Numbered from the stretch's first letter, positions 35,201-50,200 are shown. The stretch is 64,000 nt of DNA from Opisthorchis felineus (GCA_004794785.1 SJOL01006425.1:1083097-1147096), one strand, 5' to 3'. Numbers and translations are program-made. The notes: generated from the letters alone by a model not told the origin.

Positions 35201-38200
35201 TCTGTAAGACACATTTTGGTCGCTTCCATGGATGTTGTCTCTCAAAAGAACCGTCGTGAAATGTATTCTGCAAATGTGGATATATCACACGCTGTTCCCA
35301 ACAACTGCTGCTGTGTACCTAGCGAAGGCTACACTATCGCTCAAGATACTAGCCCATTAGAATAGTGTAGCACCAGTGTTGGAGATGATTAAGGGATAGT
35401 CGGCCGGTTAACCGGAATCAATGCAAAATCTATTGTTATTTGGGAATTTTACGTTGTTTTCTTGCATGTACTTGCTAGAATTGTGGAATTCTCGTCGTAA
35501 CAGCCTTCCGGTCTGGCCTAATTAGTCCACACAAAAGCGGGGAAGCTCTGGGGTCGCTCCTATGAGACCTCAACAGCAGCACACATCTGTGGTCGTTCCG
35601 CATTTCAAACATCGGAACCCCGACACATGCGATGGACGTGACTCCTCCGCCAGTGCACACTGGGCGAACCTGACTTATCATATCTGAACGGGGGAATATG
35701 TTCGCAAATTGGGCGGGGTGATTTATTTGCACGACGACCCGGCAACTATCCTGGTTAGGCTGATCGATTGACCCGCCAGGCAGCACCACACGCTTAAAAA
35801 CTGCTGGACACTTATATCCAGTTCGTTGCGAGTAGATGCTGGAACCAAGAGCATCCCAAAGATATGGCTCCGGAAATGCTCCGTCGAGGAGCAACTTCAA
35901 TGAAAAAATCCCGTGTAGCCAAAACTGTTTTTTTTTCGGCGGAGAGTACTGCACTAGGTAAGGTCAGATGAGTGATATTGTAACCCCAGTCCGCAAAACA
36001 ATTGACCATAAATACAGTGACAATCAAGAAACACACTGGACTTGGTGTGATACATTACCAGAATAACTCCCGCTACTTCTTGACGCATCTGTTACATTTA
36101 GTTTAAGTCTTTCCGATAAAAGTATAGTGAGGGATACGTCATTCTCCAACCCTAAGATACTCAACGATAAACAAAACCACTTACACATCGCGCTCCCGCT
36201 CCACCGAGGCATCATTCATCCAAATGCCGGATCTGTACACCTTCTCCATCACAAGCCGGATTAGGTGGGATGGCCCCGAAACAGTTGTGGATAGGTAAGC
36301 AAAGTCGGGATCGTCTACAGGGGCCGAGAATAGTTGAAGAGACAGAGCGTTCCACTTGGTGACCAAAGTGTGAATGAATTGATTAACTAGACCGCGTGCC
36401 ACACAGGGTAATTCTTCGGCTTCGCTGGAGGAACGTGCTTTCGTGAGTCGAGCGTAGAAATCCTCGAACAATTCCAACTGAGAATCAAGGAAGCTGGTAA
36501 TTGCGTTGTACAGTAACTTGTCACACTGAAGACTGAGGTTGTGCCGAACTCTGTAAGTGCAAGGAAGGGAATTAGAAGTGATGGCCATTTCGAACAGAAC
36601 GAACGAAAACGGGACCGTCTGATCTGTTTCTAATCTGCTGAAATTAATAGTGTAAGAGTATAGTTGCTGAGATGTTCAAGAATGAAAATGCAGGAGACTT
36701 ATGGCGTGGTATCCTGACATTTTTCTGTACATTCTGCGATAAAGCTTAGGACTACACATGTTTTTCACCACAAACTCACTCCTAACAGATAAAACTAGAT
36801 AACTTATGGTCGACAGGCAATAGGTTGAATCAGAAAATAAACCCAAAATTTACACCGTTACGTAATCGACCAGTATAAAAGTACCGAAAAGTGAATAACA
36901 ATCACCACAAAACCATAGGACCACTCCACTGTACGGTCCCACCACTTAAAAAACACTACAAGTGTCCAGAAACACATGCTTGTTGAGTGGGTAGATGAGA
37001 TTTCGACAGATATCTCTCCATTCAATCTTGGCATATCCACTAATGGGCTCCTGGACATTTGCATGCTTGTACACTTGGCGTGTTAGTACAGTCGATAGGC
37101 TCCTAATCGGGACGAGATAATAAATCGATTGGTCAGTCGAGCATGGCCTCTCCTAGTGGCTTCTGATGACGTGAGACGCTGTGTTCTCTTGTTTCTACTG
37201 CTGGCAACAAATGCTTATTATAGCTTAATGCATCATACACCTACAAACTGTCCAGTATTAATGATTCACAGATTTCATACAGTGAGAAGAGAATTAATCT
37301 ATCAAATATCGACTGAAATCGTTACATTCTGCACATGTTGCACTTGTGATATGCCGAGTTTCTGGTCCATCGGTGGGAAAATTTCTTCTGACAACCAGGG
37401 ATTACCTAGCACCGCCGCCGGCTTCAGGTGATGGGAACTTCAGTTCAAGATGACTCGCACTGAGTCTGGTGGTTTTGATCCCAAAAAAGCCTGTTTCATT
37501 TGCTCACAGCACAGAGTTGTTGCAGCTTTGTGGATTTCTTGAAAGCTTCTGGTAGTCCAGCAGACAACAAGCACTACTCGCTTACGACGATGTTCTCAGA
37601 TGAATTTGAAGTATTCTTGTGAATTACCCTTCATGAACCAGTAAGTTCTGTGCTTTATTTTCCAAACGTTTTTGAGGCGTGTAACGAAAATTCTCACTTT
37701 CGAAGGAGTGGTTAATGGGCTCTAGAAAAGAAATTCAGGAAATAATTCAGCTGGAATGATAGTTTAGCTGAAAGTTCTGGAAATCAGTAGTGTGACAAGA
37801 ACCGTCCAAAGATGTTTGAGGTGCTGATAGTTCCTTCCCCCAGTGAGCTCATGTTTTGCTCCTCGTCAATTGTAAGTCTTCGTATCAGCGGTTTTCAAAC
37901 TTTCCACCCAATCGTCCCTTCCGCTCTATACGCGCGATACTATCACCCCTCCGCCTTATATGCCTTATCTCAACGGCAAAACCAGAACGGTTGAGACACC
38001 AGTTTCTCTTGTAAAATGGTGGCGGGACATGGTACACACACAGTAACATCTGGTGAGAGATCCCTCTTAATAGGTGTTTACTCCCTGGAAGGTGCGCAAC
38101 AGCGTACCGATTTAGTGTGCGATATCTTCAAAGAGAAACCAATCTCAATGATCCACTCGAAAACATTTCTGCCTGTGCCACACATATTGAGTAATAGTGG

Positions 38201-41200
38201 TTATCTACCACACAAAGTATTCCTGGTGGTGGTAGCATTATACATAACAATAATCGTCCAGCCGTAACACCCTTTCGGTGCCCAGCTGCCATACCACCCG
38301 AAGGAAGCACGAGGGCTGGGATACAGCCAGGTTGCCCAACCCTAGACAGGAATGGTCGACATGCAGAGGTTAGGTTTGAACCACGGACCTTCCGATCAGT
38401 AAGTTACGATCATTGAGCCATCTCGATGGTGACATCCTTTATAATGAGTTCCAAATGAAGACTTGGAACTTAGACATTTCAGAATGAAAGGGTACACATT
38501 TGAAATCCTTCAGAAAGTTGTTCACAAGAGCCAGCAATTTATAAGCAGCACAGCAGCATGCCAAGTGAGGAACCAATGACATTGGTAAGCGTATTTGGGA
38601 TAGGTCAATGGAGTAATGCAAGAACCCCGTGAACGAAATTGACTAAGAGACAGGGACGATAAAGGTGTCAAAGCACCAAAAAATCAATCGGTTGTTGTTG
38701 ACTAGTGTCTACTCTGCATGAACACTGTAATCAGGAACCGAAACATACAGGTGCGTGGATAGACACCGAGCGAAATGCAGCCAAACAAAACCAACAAACA
38801 ATGTTGGTGGTTAGCATGGAGTAAACAGCTGGGAAAAACTCATCGTAGACGGGGCTGGAGACGTAGTGAGCTATGTTGTGGGTACATGTGTATATACATG
38901 TACATACATCCACGTAGTGAAAATTCACCTGGACTGGTGACCAGCTCTGCGAACAAATCAATGGCAATTACCACAATCTGAGCTAGCAAAATTTTTTTCA
39001 ACCGTAAACCTGCAATTTTTCTATCTAGATCGCTTCAGTTGCAAAATAACCACAAAAACTATTGGTCGTGATTCCACTTACTCGCTGGTTGTCAACAACA
39101 CAACTCTACCTGCAACTTTCAAGAATAATCTCGCTTCTTTCTGTATAACAGGTAAGTCTTTTTACGAAGGAACCAACACACTTGAGTCCAAAATAAGAGC
39201 GTAGTATAAACCATTCGTTTGTGCACCAAGGTATTGATATGTGAGACTCAGACGAATCTCCCTTTTTATACACTTCTTCAGCCAGCACAAAGGTTACCTT
39301 ATTGCTCGTCTAGGCAGATGCTCTAGATATCGAATCATGGATTCCAGGAAAATTCGCCGAGTCTGCCGCTCACCGAATAGGTATCGCCTCTAATTTCCAA
39401 CCAATCTTTGTTCACTTGGAAAAACACTTAAAAGGCATTTACTTGATGGGAGGAAAAAGTATCGAACAGTTTACATGCGGCGTACCGACGGGAAGATGAC
39501 GCTCGCGTTTGTGTATCACCCTCTCTCCCTATTCAATTGTTTTGAACGTATTCGTGAAGTACTCCAACCATTCTCCTGGTAGGGAAGTCCAGATCCATCG
39601 TCATGATCGCCCTCCTCGAGAGAGCTCAGTGCCACCCAAATGCCTTAAAACGTACGCCGCCGTTGTTCTGCGTTTGTCCTGGTTGCGAACATGTCATATT
39701 TCAGACTGGCATCCGCTGGATAACCAGAAATCTGTGAGAACACTTCACTTCCCCCCTGAAGTGACAAGTGAATGCCACCACAGAGGAATGGTTCTCCACA
39801 GAAACAGTCGTTCTTCCACGGCAAGCTGTCTGTGTTTCACCTATATTGGTTAGCTCACTATCTGTTCTGTTTCATTCTGAAGCCTCTGGACTATGAAAAC
39901 ATATTAGTTATACTGATCGATCGACAGGTACACAACAAACTGTATCCACCAAACTATGCAATTGATCTCCGTATTAGTTTTACAACACGGGATTCAATAT
40001 GCCTGACGAACGCAAATAAATACATGACGTTCATCACAAAGGGAAGTCCTTCCGAGAGTTGAGTAGATGAGTGGCATTTATCGAACAAGCCATGGATGGT
40101 AAAATAGCGATCGTTCAGCTAGAATGCCTTTTCAGTGTATAGCTGCCATGCCGCCCGAAGGAAGCACGAGGCCCTAGATTGCCCAGATTTCCGAATACTA
40201 GACAGAAGCAATCGAGATGGTGAGGTTGGGTTCGAAATACGGAGGTTCGCAACTCAACCACCGAGTTATTCCGAGCTCCACCACGGGGTCACCAGGAAGC
40301 CAGAAGTAACAGACGTAACTTACCGCAATTTTAGCGAATTCAGATGTTGATTTGCCTGAGCGACGCGGATACTTGTGCGAAGAAGATACGCAAAGTAACC
40401 ACGACGATGACGACGCTCCGAACGGAGGTCCGCTAACAAACCAGGCGCAACGGTCTTGTATCTTGACGGTGAAGGAGATGTGGATGATCGTGCCTCTGTC
40501 TGGACGAGCTGCTCGTTCTTCAAACCGTCTACAAGGAGGCGAAACAATCTTCCAGTTTCTCGAATGGTGGTCACTAGTGCACTATCCTGTGAAAGAAGAG
40601 GATGAAAAAGTTGAAAACAGAAAGGTTTATACAGTACAGGCAACTTGTCAGCCCACTACTAATAGATAAAGTACCTGATAAGCAATAGCTTCTGCAAGTA
40701 AGGCTTGAAGCACAGTGAAAAAGAATGCATCTTCCTCTTTGAGTCCCTGGGACTGGAGGTGCGCATCACGTGCGGATGCTTGTAGAGCAAACTCTGCCTT
40801 GTCCAAAACCTGACGTCCGACGGAACCGATAGTGGAGTTGGAGAATATTATCCTCAATCCATGTCTGACCTGTTCACGAATCGATTCCAGAGACTGTGTT
40901 GTCAGGGCAGACCGGGTATCGCTAAGCCAATCTCCGAACAAGCCTGTAGATGAGGCTGAGCGAGGGTTTTCGTTATAATCGCCAGGTGATTTCGCCTCAG
41001 TGGACAGAGAGAAATTCACAGTCATCCGGCGTACCGAGTCCATTTTCATTCGGTAACGGGCCATCATCTGGTCGACAGATTCTTCTGTTGAGTGAACAGA
41101 AAGAAACGCATCAGGAGGTATTCAGAGAGATTGATACACAGCAAGTTATAACGTGCTTCATTTATTCGGAAACCTAAAACAGTTTTCGCGCAACCATTTT

Positions 41201-44200
41201 CAAAGATAAATTCTGCTACTACCAGGATAAGTGAAAGGGGTTCATTGCCGGTCGCGCAAAATCACTCTATATTCTCAACTGATGCACCCTTCGTAAACAA
41301 GTAGGCCTCTCTCCAAGTTGGTGGAAATCACACTAACTAGTAAACTCGGCCCCCCAATGAAGTTTTATTTCACTCCAACACATCATGACTGTTTGTCAGA
41401 CACAAGCTTTATTAGGGTTCTGATGTGGACTGCCAGTCACCCGGGGTGAGCCCACTTCCTTATAGAAGCATCGGCCGATCAGAATTGACTGTGACCCAGT
41501 AAAAACGAAAACAAATCATTAAGTGTACTGACCCTTCTGATCTTTCAAATACATCACGGAATGTCCATCCCGAAGCATCGATTAATTGGTTAGTCAACTT
41601 TGTATGAACAGCGAAACACTAATCGAGCCTGATTTTCACCAAGCAATCACACAACCCTTATTGAGCACAAGTGCTTGATTAAAGAGACCGCTGTAACTGG
41701 CAGTGAACTCACCGGCTTCCCAACCATTTGTATTGGTATGAGCACGCACACGAGCGAATATTGAGACGGGAAGCTGAACAATGATCAGAGTAGTGACATA
41801 CATCTGGCCCAAGGTGAAAGTCCACCCTGTCAATCCTCTATCCAAACCAGCATTAGGACAAACTGCTCACCAACATAAAGCATGGAAGTAGCAAACATAT
41901 TTCCGATGCATCTTAGTAGGTGATTTTTATTTTTATATTATGGTTTTACTTGTTATGCGAGTAGTGGTCAGCCGAGACGAAAGCATATACTTTTACTACT
42001 TCCGCGTCCTACACTTCCAGGCGGTATATTTCAAACTTTAAAAATATGCCCACCCACAGTTGATATACACATCAACTCCTATCCGGAGTGACAACTCAAA
42101 ATTATTCACTTGTGTCGCAGTTGGGTTATGATGGAAACATACATCACTCGGGAATGCGTCATACGGACCTGTTTATTTGGCCAGGTGTCAACTACCATCG
42201 GGCCAGCTTTCGTTGTCGTAATGTTGGCCTAGCTAAACGGCCTCCTGTGCTCCGCCTTCGAGCACCAAGCGAAACCAGAGTCACCCACGAAGGAATGCAA
42301 TTTAGTTTTCACGGGAGACTCAACTGAATCTCTCGTTTATGATGTTCTCCAACTGAATGTGCTGCACAAAGGCCGCCTCATGTTTCAGTTGGTACGATAT
42401 TCGAGATATCGCAGTATATTTTCATACAGGAAACTACTCACAAGGTTGCTGAAAACACTTCAACAGCCCACGACCGGTTTCGCCCTTCCCCTCCGGGCTC
42501 ATCAGGTAGGCGCAGTCCCCGAGTTTCCGTCAACCTTATGTTCTACTTGAACCCAAATTGGACTGATTTGGACAAATACAATCATTTGCAGCACATTCAG
42601 TTGAAGAATATCATAAACGAGAGATTCAGTGATTCAGAGATTCCCGTGAAAACCAAATTGATTTGCAAATCCAGATTCACAGCTGAATCCCTAGTCGATA
42701 CCGACGTCATTTACAAATTTTACCAGTTGCATCGCTTCGGAAGAACTTCGGAGTCAGCGTTGTAGTATAGTATTTTAATAGGTTATGAAGCGCGTACAAT
42801 GCCTCCTGAAATATGAAGCTAATTTTCCAGGCCTCATATGAGTACGCGAATGAGACAAAGTTGAGCACCTGTCTAGATGGCGTCCAACCTTTTGAGTAGT
42901 AAGCAACCGTGACTTGCGCTTGAGACAGACCTTGTGTACTCAACAATTGCCAGTCTCAATAATACCGCTTGCAGGGTTTTGGCGAAAACTCAATGGTGAC
43001 TGATCTCCCTCTACAGATCTGCATTGTGCCTAAAGAGGGCCCGGTTACCCAGATGCATATTTCCACGGCCGCATACTCTACAGATGAACAATCGTCTAGT
43101 GACCTTTTTACCACTCATAAGAGTGGTTTGCAGCGGGAAGGGGTACACATAGTCAGGGAAACCCCGCATGGCCAACACACATTATATTGACCAAAACAAT
43201 ATGGAAAACGATTTCTCTTAAACATTGGAAAACTGCGCCAAATCGAAGAAAATGCCCAACGTCTGAACAGTGCGTAATAGTGAAGTGCTAAGGTTTGGAG
43301 ACATGAAATGTGAGAATAGAGGAATTTAGAAAAGAGTAGAAGGGAATTTCAAAGGTAGACTGTCTGCGGAGGAATAGTTCTGTTCAGCGACTAGAGGAGT
43401 ACAGGCGAGTCGGAAGACCAGACGATTCTGAGGGTGACACGGAAGTAGCAAGTACCCTCTAGTAGTGGCAGAAGAAACTGAAACGGAGGTTACTCCGCAT
43501 CGGTAAGAGGATTCATAGATTACCATTATCACTGTATGAGAGTGAATGATACATACAGTACACGTGTATAGTGTAGATACTAGATAAAGTATACATAGTA
43601 TTCCGTAGTGAAACAGATTTGGGGGAGAAAAGGGGAACCGAGTTTTCTTGAGGTTCGGGTTCCAATTAGTTTCAAACATGACGGGAAACTAAAACTGTTC
43701 GAAAATAATAGACCAAGAAGCGAGCAGCCGGATGATTGTAGGATAGGGATAGGGGTTAACCAAGAACCGGAAGTTGGTAGAGGCAGTAACAAAACACGTA
43801 TGGATTTGAACACAGTGAATAAAACTGCGTTTGACGAGCCCCAGTCATGAACGTTAGTAGGATCGCGTTCAATAAGCTGACATGCACGCAGTCACCGGTA
43901 AACTTTCTGAGGCCGATTTGTCGTAGGGACACGAGTTAGGAATTTGGAGCACTGTTAAAGCGTGAACGCCACAAAACATGAAAAGAAAGGTTGTTGATAA
44001 ACGCGAAGAACATGAGAGAGGGATGGAAATTTGTGGGTATCTGGACTGGGCTCGTGGATCTGATACAGAGCAGTGTCAAGGCGTATCTGGCCGACGGATG
44101 GTCAGAGGGCTTTCGATTCAGTTCACCAAGTCAGGAGATAAAGCGTACACCGGCATATGCCATCAAGAGGGTCGCCTAAAAACCTGTGCGAAACGCCTGG

Positions 44201-47200
44201 GTTTTGTAGACTGTCCGCATCCTACGCCACTGAAACCAACATATGATCGGTACAGGCATGAAACGCGATAGGAGAGATACCACTTGGAAGACTTCGAGGT
44301 TGTAGAGATACAGCAGTAACGAACAGCCTCAGTTGAAATGGTGTTGCTGTTGATTAGACTGAGACGCAAGTGAGAAAACGCCAAAATTTGAGTCACCCTT
44401 CTCTTGAGGACGCGAGTTCCTGACATCATTGGGGTCAGAAAGAAGACAGCAGCACGAATGCTTTTGCGACCTTTCACAAAAGAACCGACTTTCCTCAGTT
44501 GTGCCTGAAAACTGATCGGCTTTGTGAATTACGAACATATCTTTGGTCCTGTCCATGGTGGTGGCACTGGAGTCGCGTATAGTTCTAATAGGGTGAAGGA
44601 CAGGAACGGGATCGCCAGTATTCTAACCATCCAGCTCCATTGTCTAACAACAACAAAAAACGATCAAGATTGAAGCATCCTGAGAATGGGTTTGCCAAGC
44701 TTGGAAAAGGAGGTATAAATTGGTGGGATTTGTCACGGAAGACACAGGCGAGGTTCCCACCGGGGGTCCTAGGATCGTCAGGGATGCCATAACCGCGGTG
44801 ACAGGAGTCGAAGGATTGTCGCATACAATTTGGTCGTCGGAGTCAACCGAAATAAGGGGTGGGTGGTTAGCCCGAAGTCTAGGATCTACAGAGGGTCGTG
44901 GTCCTGAGGTCGGGTAAAAGAAACATTTGTGATATAGAGTTGCTGATTTCGGAAAAGTCTGTCTCACGACCGCTGATGTCCGTGTACAATCAGGAAGCTG
45001 GCCGGTCAGAGTTGTGAACATTGAAATCATCCGAGATACAACGCTCAGCACTAGAGTTGAATTGTGAGATAGGTTCACAGTCAACACTTATTGGGGAGAA
45101 AAGATGAAAGATGTCACTGCATTCAGTGACTCACATGCACAGCAAAGGTAGCTGTTGATTTCATAGAGGGTAATCCCGAGAAAAACATCGAAAACAAGAC
45201 TAGAAACGATCGACAGAGAGAGAAAAAAAGTACTTCGACGGACGGCAAGCGAGTTATCTACCATTCGCAACACAACAGCTGTCGTAGTAAACTTATGGGA
45301 CATCTAAGTGATCAACCCTAAAAACATCGCCAGAAGAGAATGAAATGGGTCTAACGAGTGAGGAAAATTCTACCTCACGGCTGATCAGAGCTAGAAAACT
45401 GTATAACTATATGCCACGAGAGTGGTTATCCTTTGCCTACATCCGGTTTATGTAAACTAACAAAGGAACGGGCTAGAAGAATGCAAATAAACGTATAGGT
45501 ACACACATTGTAGGTGTTCAATAGCAGCCTGAAGTGATGCAGTGATTGAAGTTTCGTTCACAGTGGAATAAGCGTAATAGAAACAACGAACGGTCGTTAA
45601 AGCTGGAGTTCTTGGAGGTATAAGGGTACAACAAACATAGCTATGCAGGTGGATTGAACACGACCAATGACACGACTGAAGCGACCATACCGAAGCCGCT
45701 GTATCCCGTTTTGCCAACAAACAACATATAATGTATCGAAATATTGGTAGCCCGGGTGATTTTACTGGCGACTGATTAGGTGGCCGCTGACCCACTCAAC
45801 TGCGCAGTGACAGTGTCCCCTCGACTAGGAACGAAACGTTTGCAAGCTAATTACCAAACTCGGCGGACAGATCAGCGACCAACTCATCAACCCCCCATAA
45901 ACAGCATATGAGCTTTGTACAGATAGACCAAGATCCCAGTGTGAAACGAAAGGGTAATTACAAAAAGGTTTAAAATCGATGTTTACCTCCCCTAACAATC
46001 AATGTATTCGCACTGGAATCCGGAGCCACATGAGTTGTGAAATCATCCGGGTCGATGTTCAAGCTGTGTGCGGAGGAAGATGCAGACGAAGAATTGGTTG
46101 CACGTGAGGACAGCGAGGCAAGTGAACAGGAAAGTGGTGCAATTTCCGGAACAGGTTGTGACGTCGTTGCTGCTTCGGCATCAGCCACTGGTCTTGGGCC
46201 GACATTCTGTAATTTAATTGGAATAGGAGTGAACAGTCAATTGTCGTGGTCAGAACACGGTTGAATGTGGAATCCAGAAGGTGTCTTTGACAACCGGAAG
46301 AATGGTTAAATCCATGATCCAGTTTGACTCTTCACGGAATCTCAACCTACCGCGCCTTTATTGGTGACAACAGCCAGTAGTGTACCCGTAAGTCAAATCC
46401 TGTCTCTTATCCTGTCCATAGTAGTTGCGAAACCCGAAGCGGGGTGTCGATCATATTGTTCTTAAACCAGTCTGGAGACATGACTAATGGACCGAAATCA
46501 CAATCACAACATTCTATGCTTCTTCGTTTCTTTACCGTAACAACCCCTCAGGAAAGACACCTCGGAAGAGGCTACTCCTGTGGAGCATTTAAATCAGCAT
46601 TTCTGTCAGTCATTATCTAATGTGGGGTCCGTCTAAAAAGGAGTCAGTCCCCAGCGAACGTTCAACTAGTCTCCTTTCATCGTTGTGTCCTCAATTAGGA
46701 CATTACTGGTCAAGCCAACCAAACAGTGGAAATGAACAAGGAGGCTGGTACTTGACAGGATATATATTGTACTTGTGGCAAGACATGCTTACCGACTCCG
46801 GTTGAGTTGGTATTGTTGTTTCTTCCATTCGTTTGGCACTGTCGGTTGCTTGCTTGCTGTCCGGATTCCAGTGGAACACTGATCGTGGACTGTTGGTAGG
46901 ATTTACACTCTGCTTGAGAGAAAAACGCGAGCGCAGTACCACCTTACCTGTACAGGGAGAAATGACAGGAGTGAATGAAGTTTTTTTCTGAACATTTAGA
47001 CCTACAACACAAGCTGGTCACCATAGCTTATGGTGCTGAACCCTCCTGTATGGTGGACAACCGTTTTATTTGCAGGTTACGCAACAATAAGCCCTGCGAG
47101 ATGTCACGCCCACATAACAATATAGCTCCAAATGTAACCTGACTCAGTTGTGACTGTTTGCTAGCCATATGGGGTGCAACCGAAAAAAAAGATAAGTCAA

Positions 47201-50200
47201 GCATTGATTTCGTTCGCTGTAGTAAAGTCTAGATAACACTTCTAACACAACTTGCAAGATAGTCAGAAATTTTTACGGGTTATGGTGCTTTTCCGTGAAT
47301 TGTAGAAGGCACGATTAGTGACTACATTGTCCATTAACAAATTTGTTCCCGTCTAGGGACATTGTCACAAGAAAATTCAAGCATATGCGTTGTGGTAAAG
47401 AAAACTCTCGGCACCTTGACCTGAAGCCCGCAAGCTAACTTCAACATCCTGATTTGGGTGTACCGTGTAGGCCCTAGCTAATGGAAACTCAGATCCAAAT
47501 GCAGAGTTTAAAAGCAGCTCTTTGGCTGAGACTATTGGGGTCGAACGCCTCTGTCATAAACAAGCACTGTCTGCTTGTGAAATCCTCCGCCAAGCACCGT
47601 TTGTAAAAGTGAACAACGAGCAGCAAACCGATGAAAACCCATCAGGGTGTTTTATGGTTGATATTTTAAATGAACAGGTAGATGGCTAACTTTTCAGTCT
47701 GGAGCATCCATCTTTGATGAGCTGTACACCGGCTAGGCGCGTTGAGGAGCTTGATGTAGACATAACGTCACCAGCAGGTGATTCACACGCTACGTTCCTG
47801 GCTGGACAAGACTGCAGTGAACGGACAGATTGAGTAGAGCAGTTATCCCCATGCGGAACATTGAGCGTTGGAGCCGTTGTGCTGGGGTGTGTGGTATGCA
47901 CACGGGGTTCGGAAGGCTAAAAATAGTGGAAAAGTTATAGTAATATAAAACTATAAGATAACAGGATAGATGGGTAAGTCATTTTACAGGAACCCTATCC
48001 CCGGTCTGTGTCTCCAAATCGTCAATCGAATGGAACAAAAACGGGGTAAAACTGTTTGGATATTGTCACTGATGGACAGTAGCCATTCGGGATATCGTGT
48101 GAGTTGGATTACCCTTCTCCAGGAATGTTGCCATAAAGAACGACCAGGTGGAGCAGAGACACAAACAATTTGTTTGTCTGTTCAGAATTAATTACGAAGC
48201 AATAGAGAGAAGAGATATCAGTTATGTAGAAATCGATGTATCAATGCCATCACACCAGTTATGCATCATAGCGATCTTTTCACTGCCAACCATTAAAACC
48301 CGGGTGGTCTTAGCAAACCTGTGAATCTCATTCAATCGTTTACATGAAGAAATGAAAGTCTAGAAGTTGCAGTCTGATTGTTTCCCTTCTGATAAACATG
48401 TACACACCCCTATAAGTGGTTGAATTAAATTCACGTCAGTCTTTTGAAAAATCCTGCTCTGGTTCCTGTAAGACTAGGATGGTGATCCCACATCAACAGA
48501 GATTAGGTTGCCAGCGGCTAAAAAGGAATACAGGAAACAGTGAAAGTTATATCATCGATCAGTGAATGGCGGTCCTGCACTGTGGATCCGGTAAATTACA
48601 TCTCCTAGCAGATGTTTCCTTAGTTTTTAAGCCTCGGACGACCCGGATGTTATGCGGAAGGACGTGTTATCATGATTTTTTGGTACAACCGCGGTCGGTG
48701 TAGAAACGGTCGGTGTGGAAAACGAACCCAGATCAACGAAATGACATTCGGAGGCTCAACACCGGTCCTTCTCATGTGCTTCTACACGGTCCCCTCGAAT
48801 AAGAATGACAATGGTCATAGAGTATGGGTCAAAGAATAGGCATAAAATACTACCGTCTCAGAGGGTACTCACAAGAACATCGCGTATTGATTTCTCCCAC
48901 AAAGAACATCAACACAATTACTCAACTCAGTCAACAATAGAAAAGTTCCTCTCAAACCGACCAATTAGGAATGAAATTCGTGACGGTCAGAGAGTAAATG
49001 TCAGAAACAGCAATGGACAAACCTACTTTAAGCCTCCGTCTAACATCCAACTGAACAACAGATCCGTTGGGAATTCGCGGAACCTTTCGAATGGAATTTT
49101 GTCGTTGAGATGCAGTTGCGTCTAGATCTAGGTTCTGTTCGTGTCGGTTGAGCTCCACATGAATCGAAGTTGGTTGCGAATTGGGAGAAGAGTGATTAGG
49201 TTGGGAATGCGATTCGATGGGAATAAGCTCGTCGGGAGTGATTCTAGAAGAACCTGATCGCGGGTCAGCAACTGGCCTAATTGATCCAGCTCCTGTCAGA
49301 CCGGGATGTGCAACGTGACCAGCAGGCTGGTTGCAGTTGTCTGTGTCGTGATGGTTACGATGGTGATGGTGACGATGATAATGGTGACGATGATGATGAC
49401 GATGATTGTGATGACTCGGTCTTCCACTGGGAATATCTGAACCTGATAAATCAGGACCGATATCAGGATACTCCGTGTCCGAAGGTAGTACATCTGTGGA
49501 CCAGGTGTCACTGACAGTCGATCGCGCCTCGGCTAGAAGTTCAGAATCACCAATTAGAAAACACCTTGGATAGACGGCCAAGTAATGTGTTTATGATCTT
49601 GGAAACTAATCATCGTACCGATTATGCACACAAGAGCGATCGCATGTTAACTTTGCAACGACCAAAAAAATATATCATGCAGACGCAGGACTCTAAAAGC
49701 GTTTATGCGAACAATAACTCACATTCTGCAATCCGCACAGGAGGCAGGTCAAACTTTCCAAATTTGTCCGTAACATCGGAAGACATATTTCTCTGCAATA
49801 TAGTAGGTGGGAAATCAATCAGGCAGCATCGTGCTGTCCCAACACTACCGCCAACCCCACCCGATGTGGACAAAGTAACAGGTGGAGTAGGGAGCACAAA
49901 TCCACTTCGGCTGTAAACATGACCACGTGAAACGTTAGGATGGTCCATTATATGGGGAACGACCACTCCGGAAGTGGCGCGGGAGGCGCTGCTGGCGAGA
50001 GATAGTGGAGTCACCCGGCCGGACACATTAGCTGACGATAGTGGAAGATCGGACAGCGCATCATCCTCATCCAGCCGACCATTCATATTGCTATCGTCCA
50101 GAGGTACCCGGGGAGCGTCAGTCGTTCTTGGAAGTGCTTCCCCTCCTGTAATATGTATGCCGCATGATGAACAGGTTCGCACACTGGATCGTTCATCTGC

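Larger units (their letters stand above)
36551..40323 (-). other. GAPVD1 intron, 3.8 kb
   Basis: It contains two SINE copies (38255-38428 and a degenerate one at 40130-40280). Nothing else recognised. Confidence 0.6.
41827..45986 (-). other. GAPVD1 intron, 4.2 kb (may contain extra exons)
   Basis: It contains a long repeat B copy (about 42300-42680), a repeat of the inverted-repeat arm (about 45785-45895), and the two candidate exons near 44.4-44.9 kb. The stretch 43.3-44.3 kb has several open frames on both strands that I cannot place. Confidence 0.5.
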
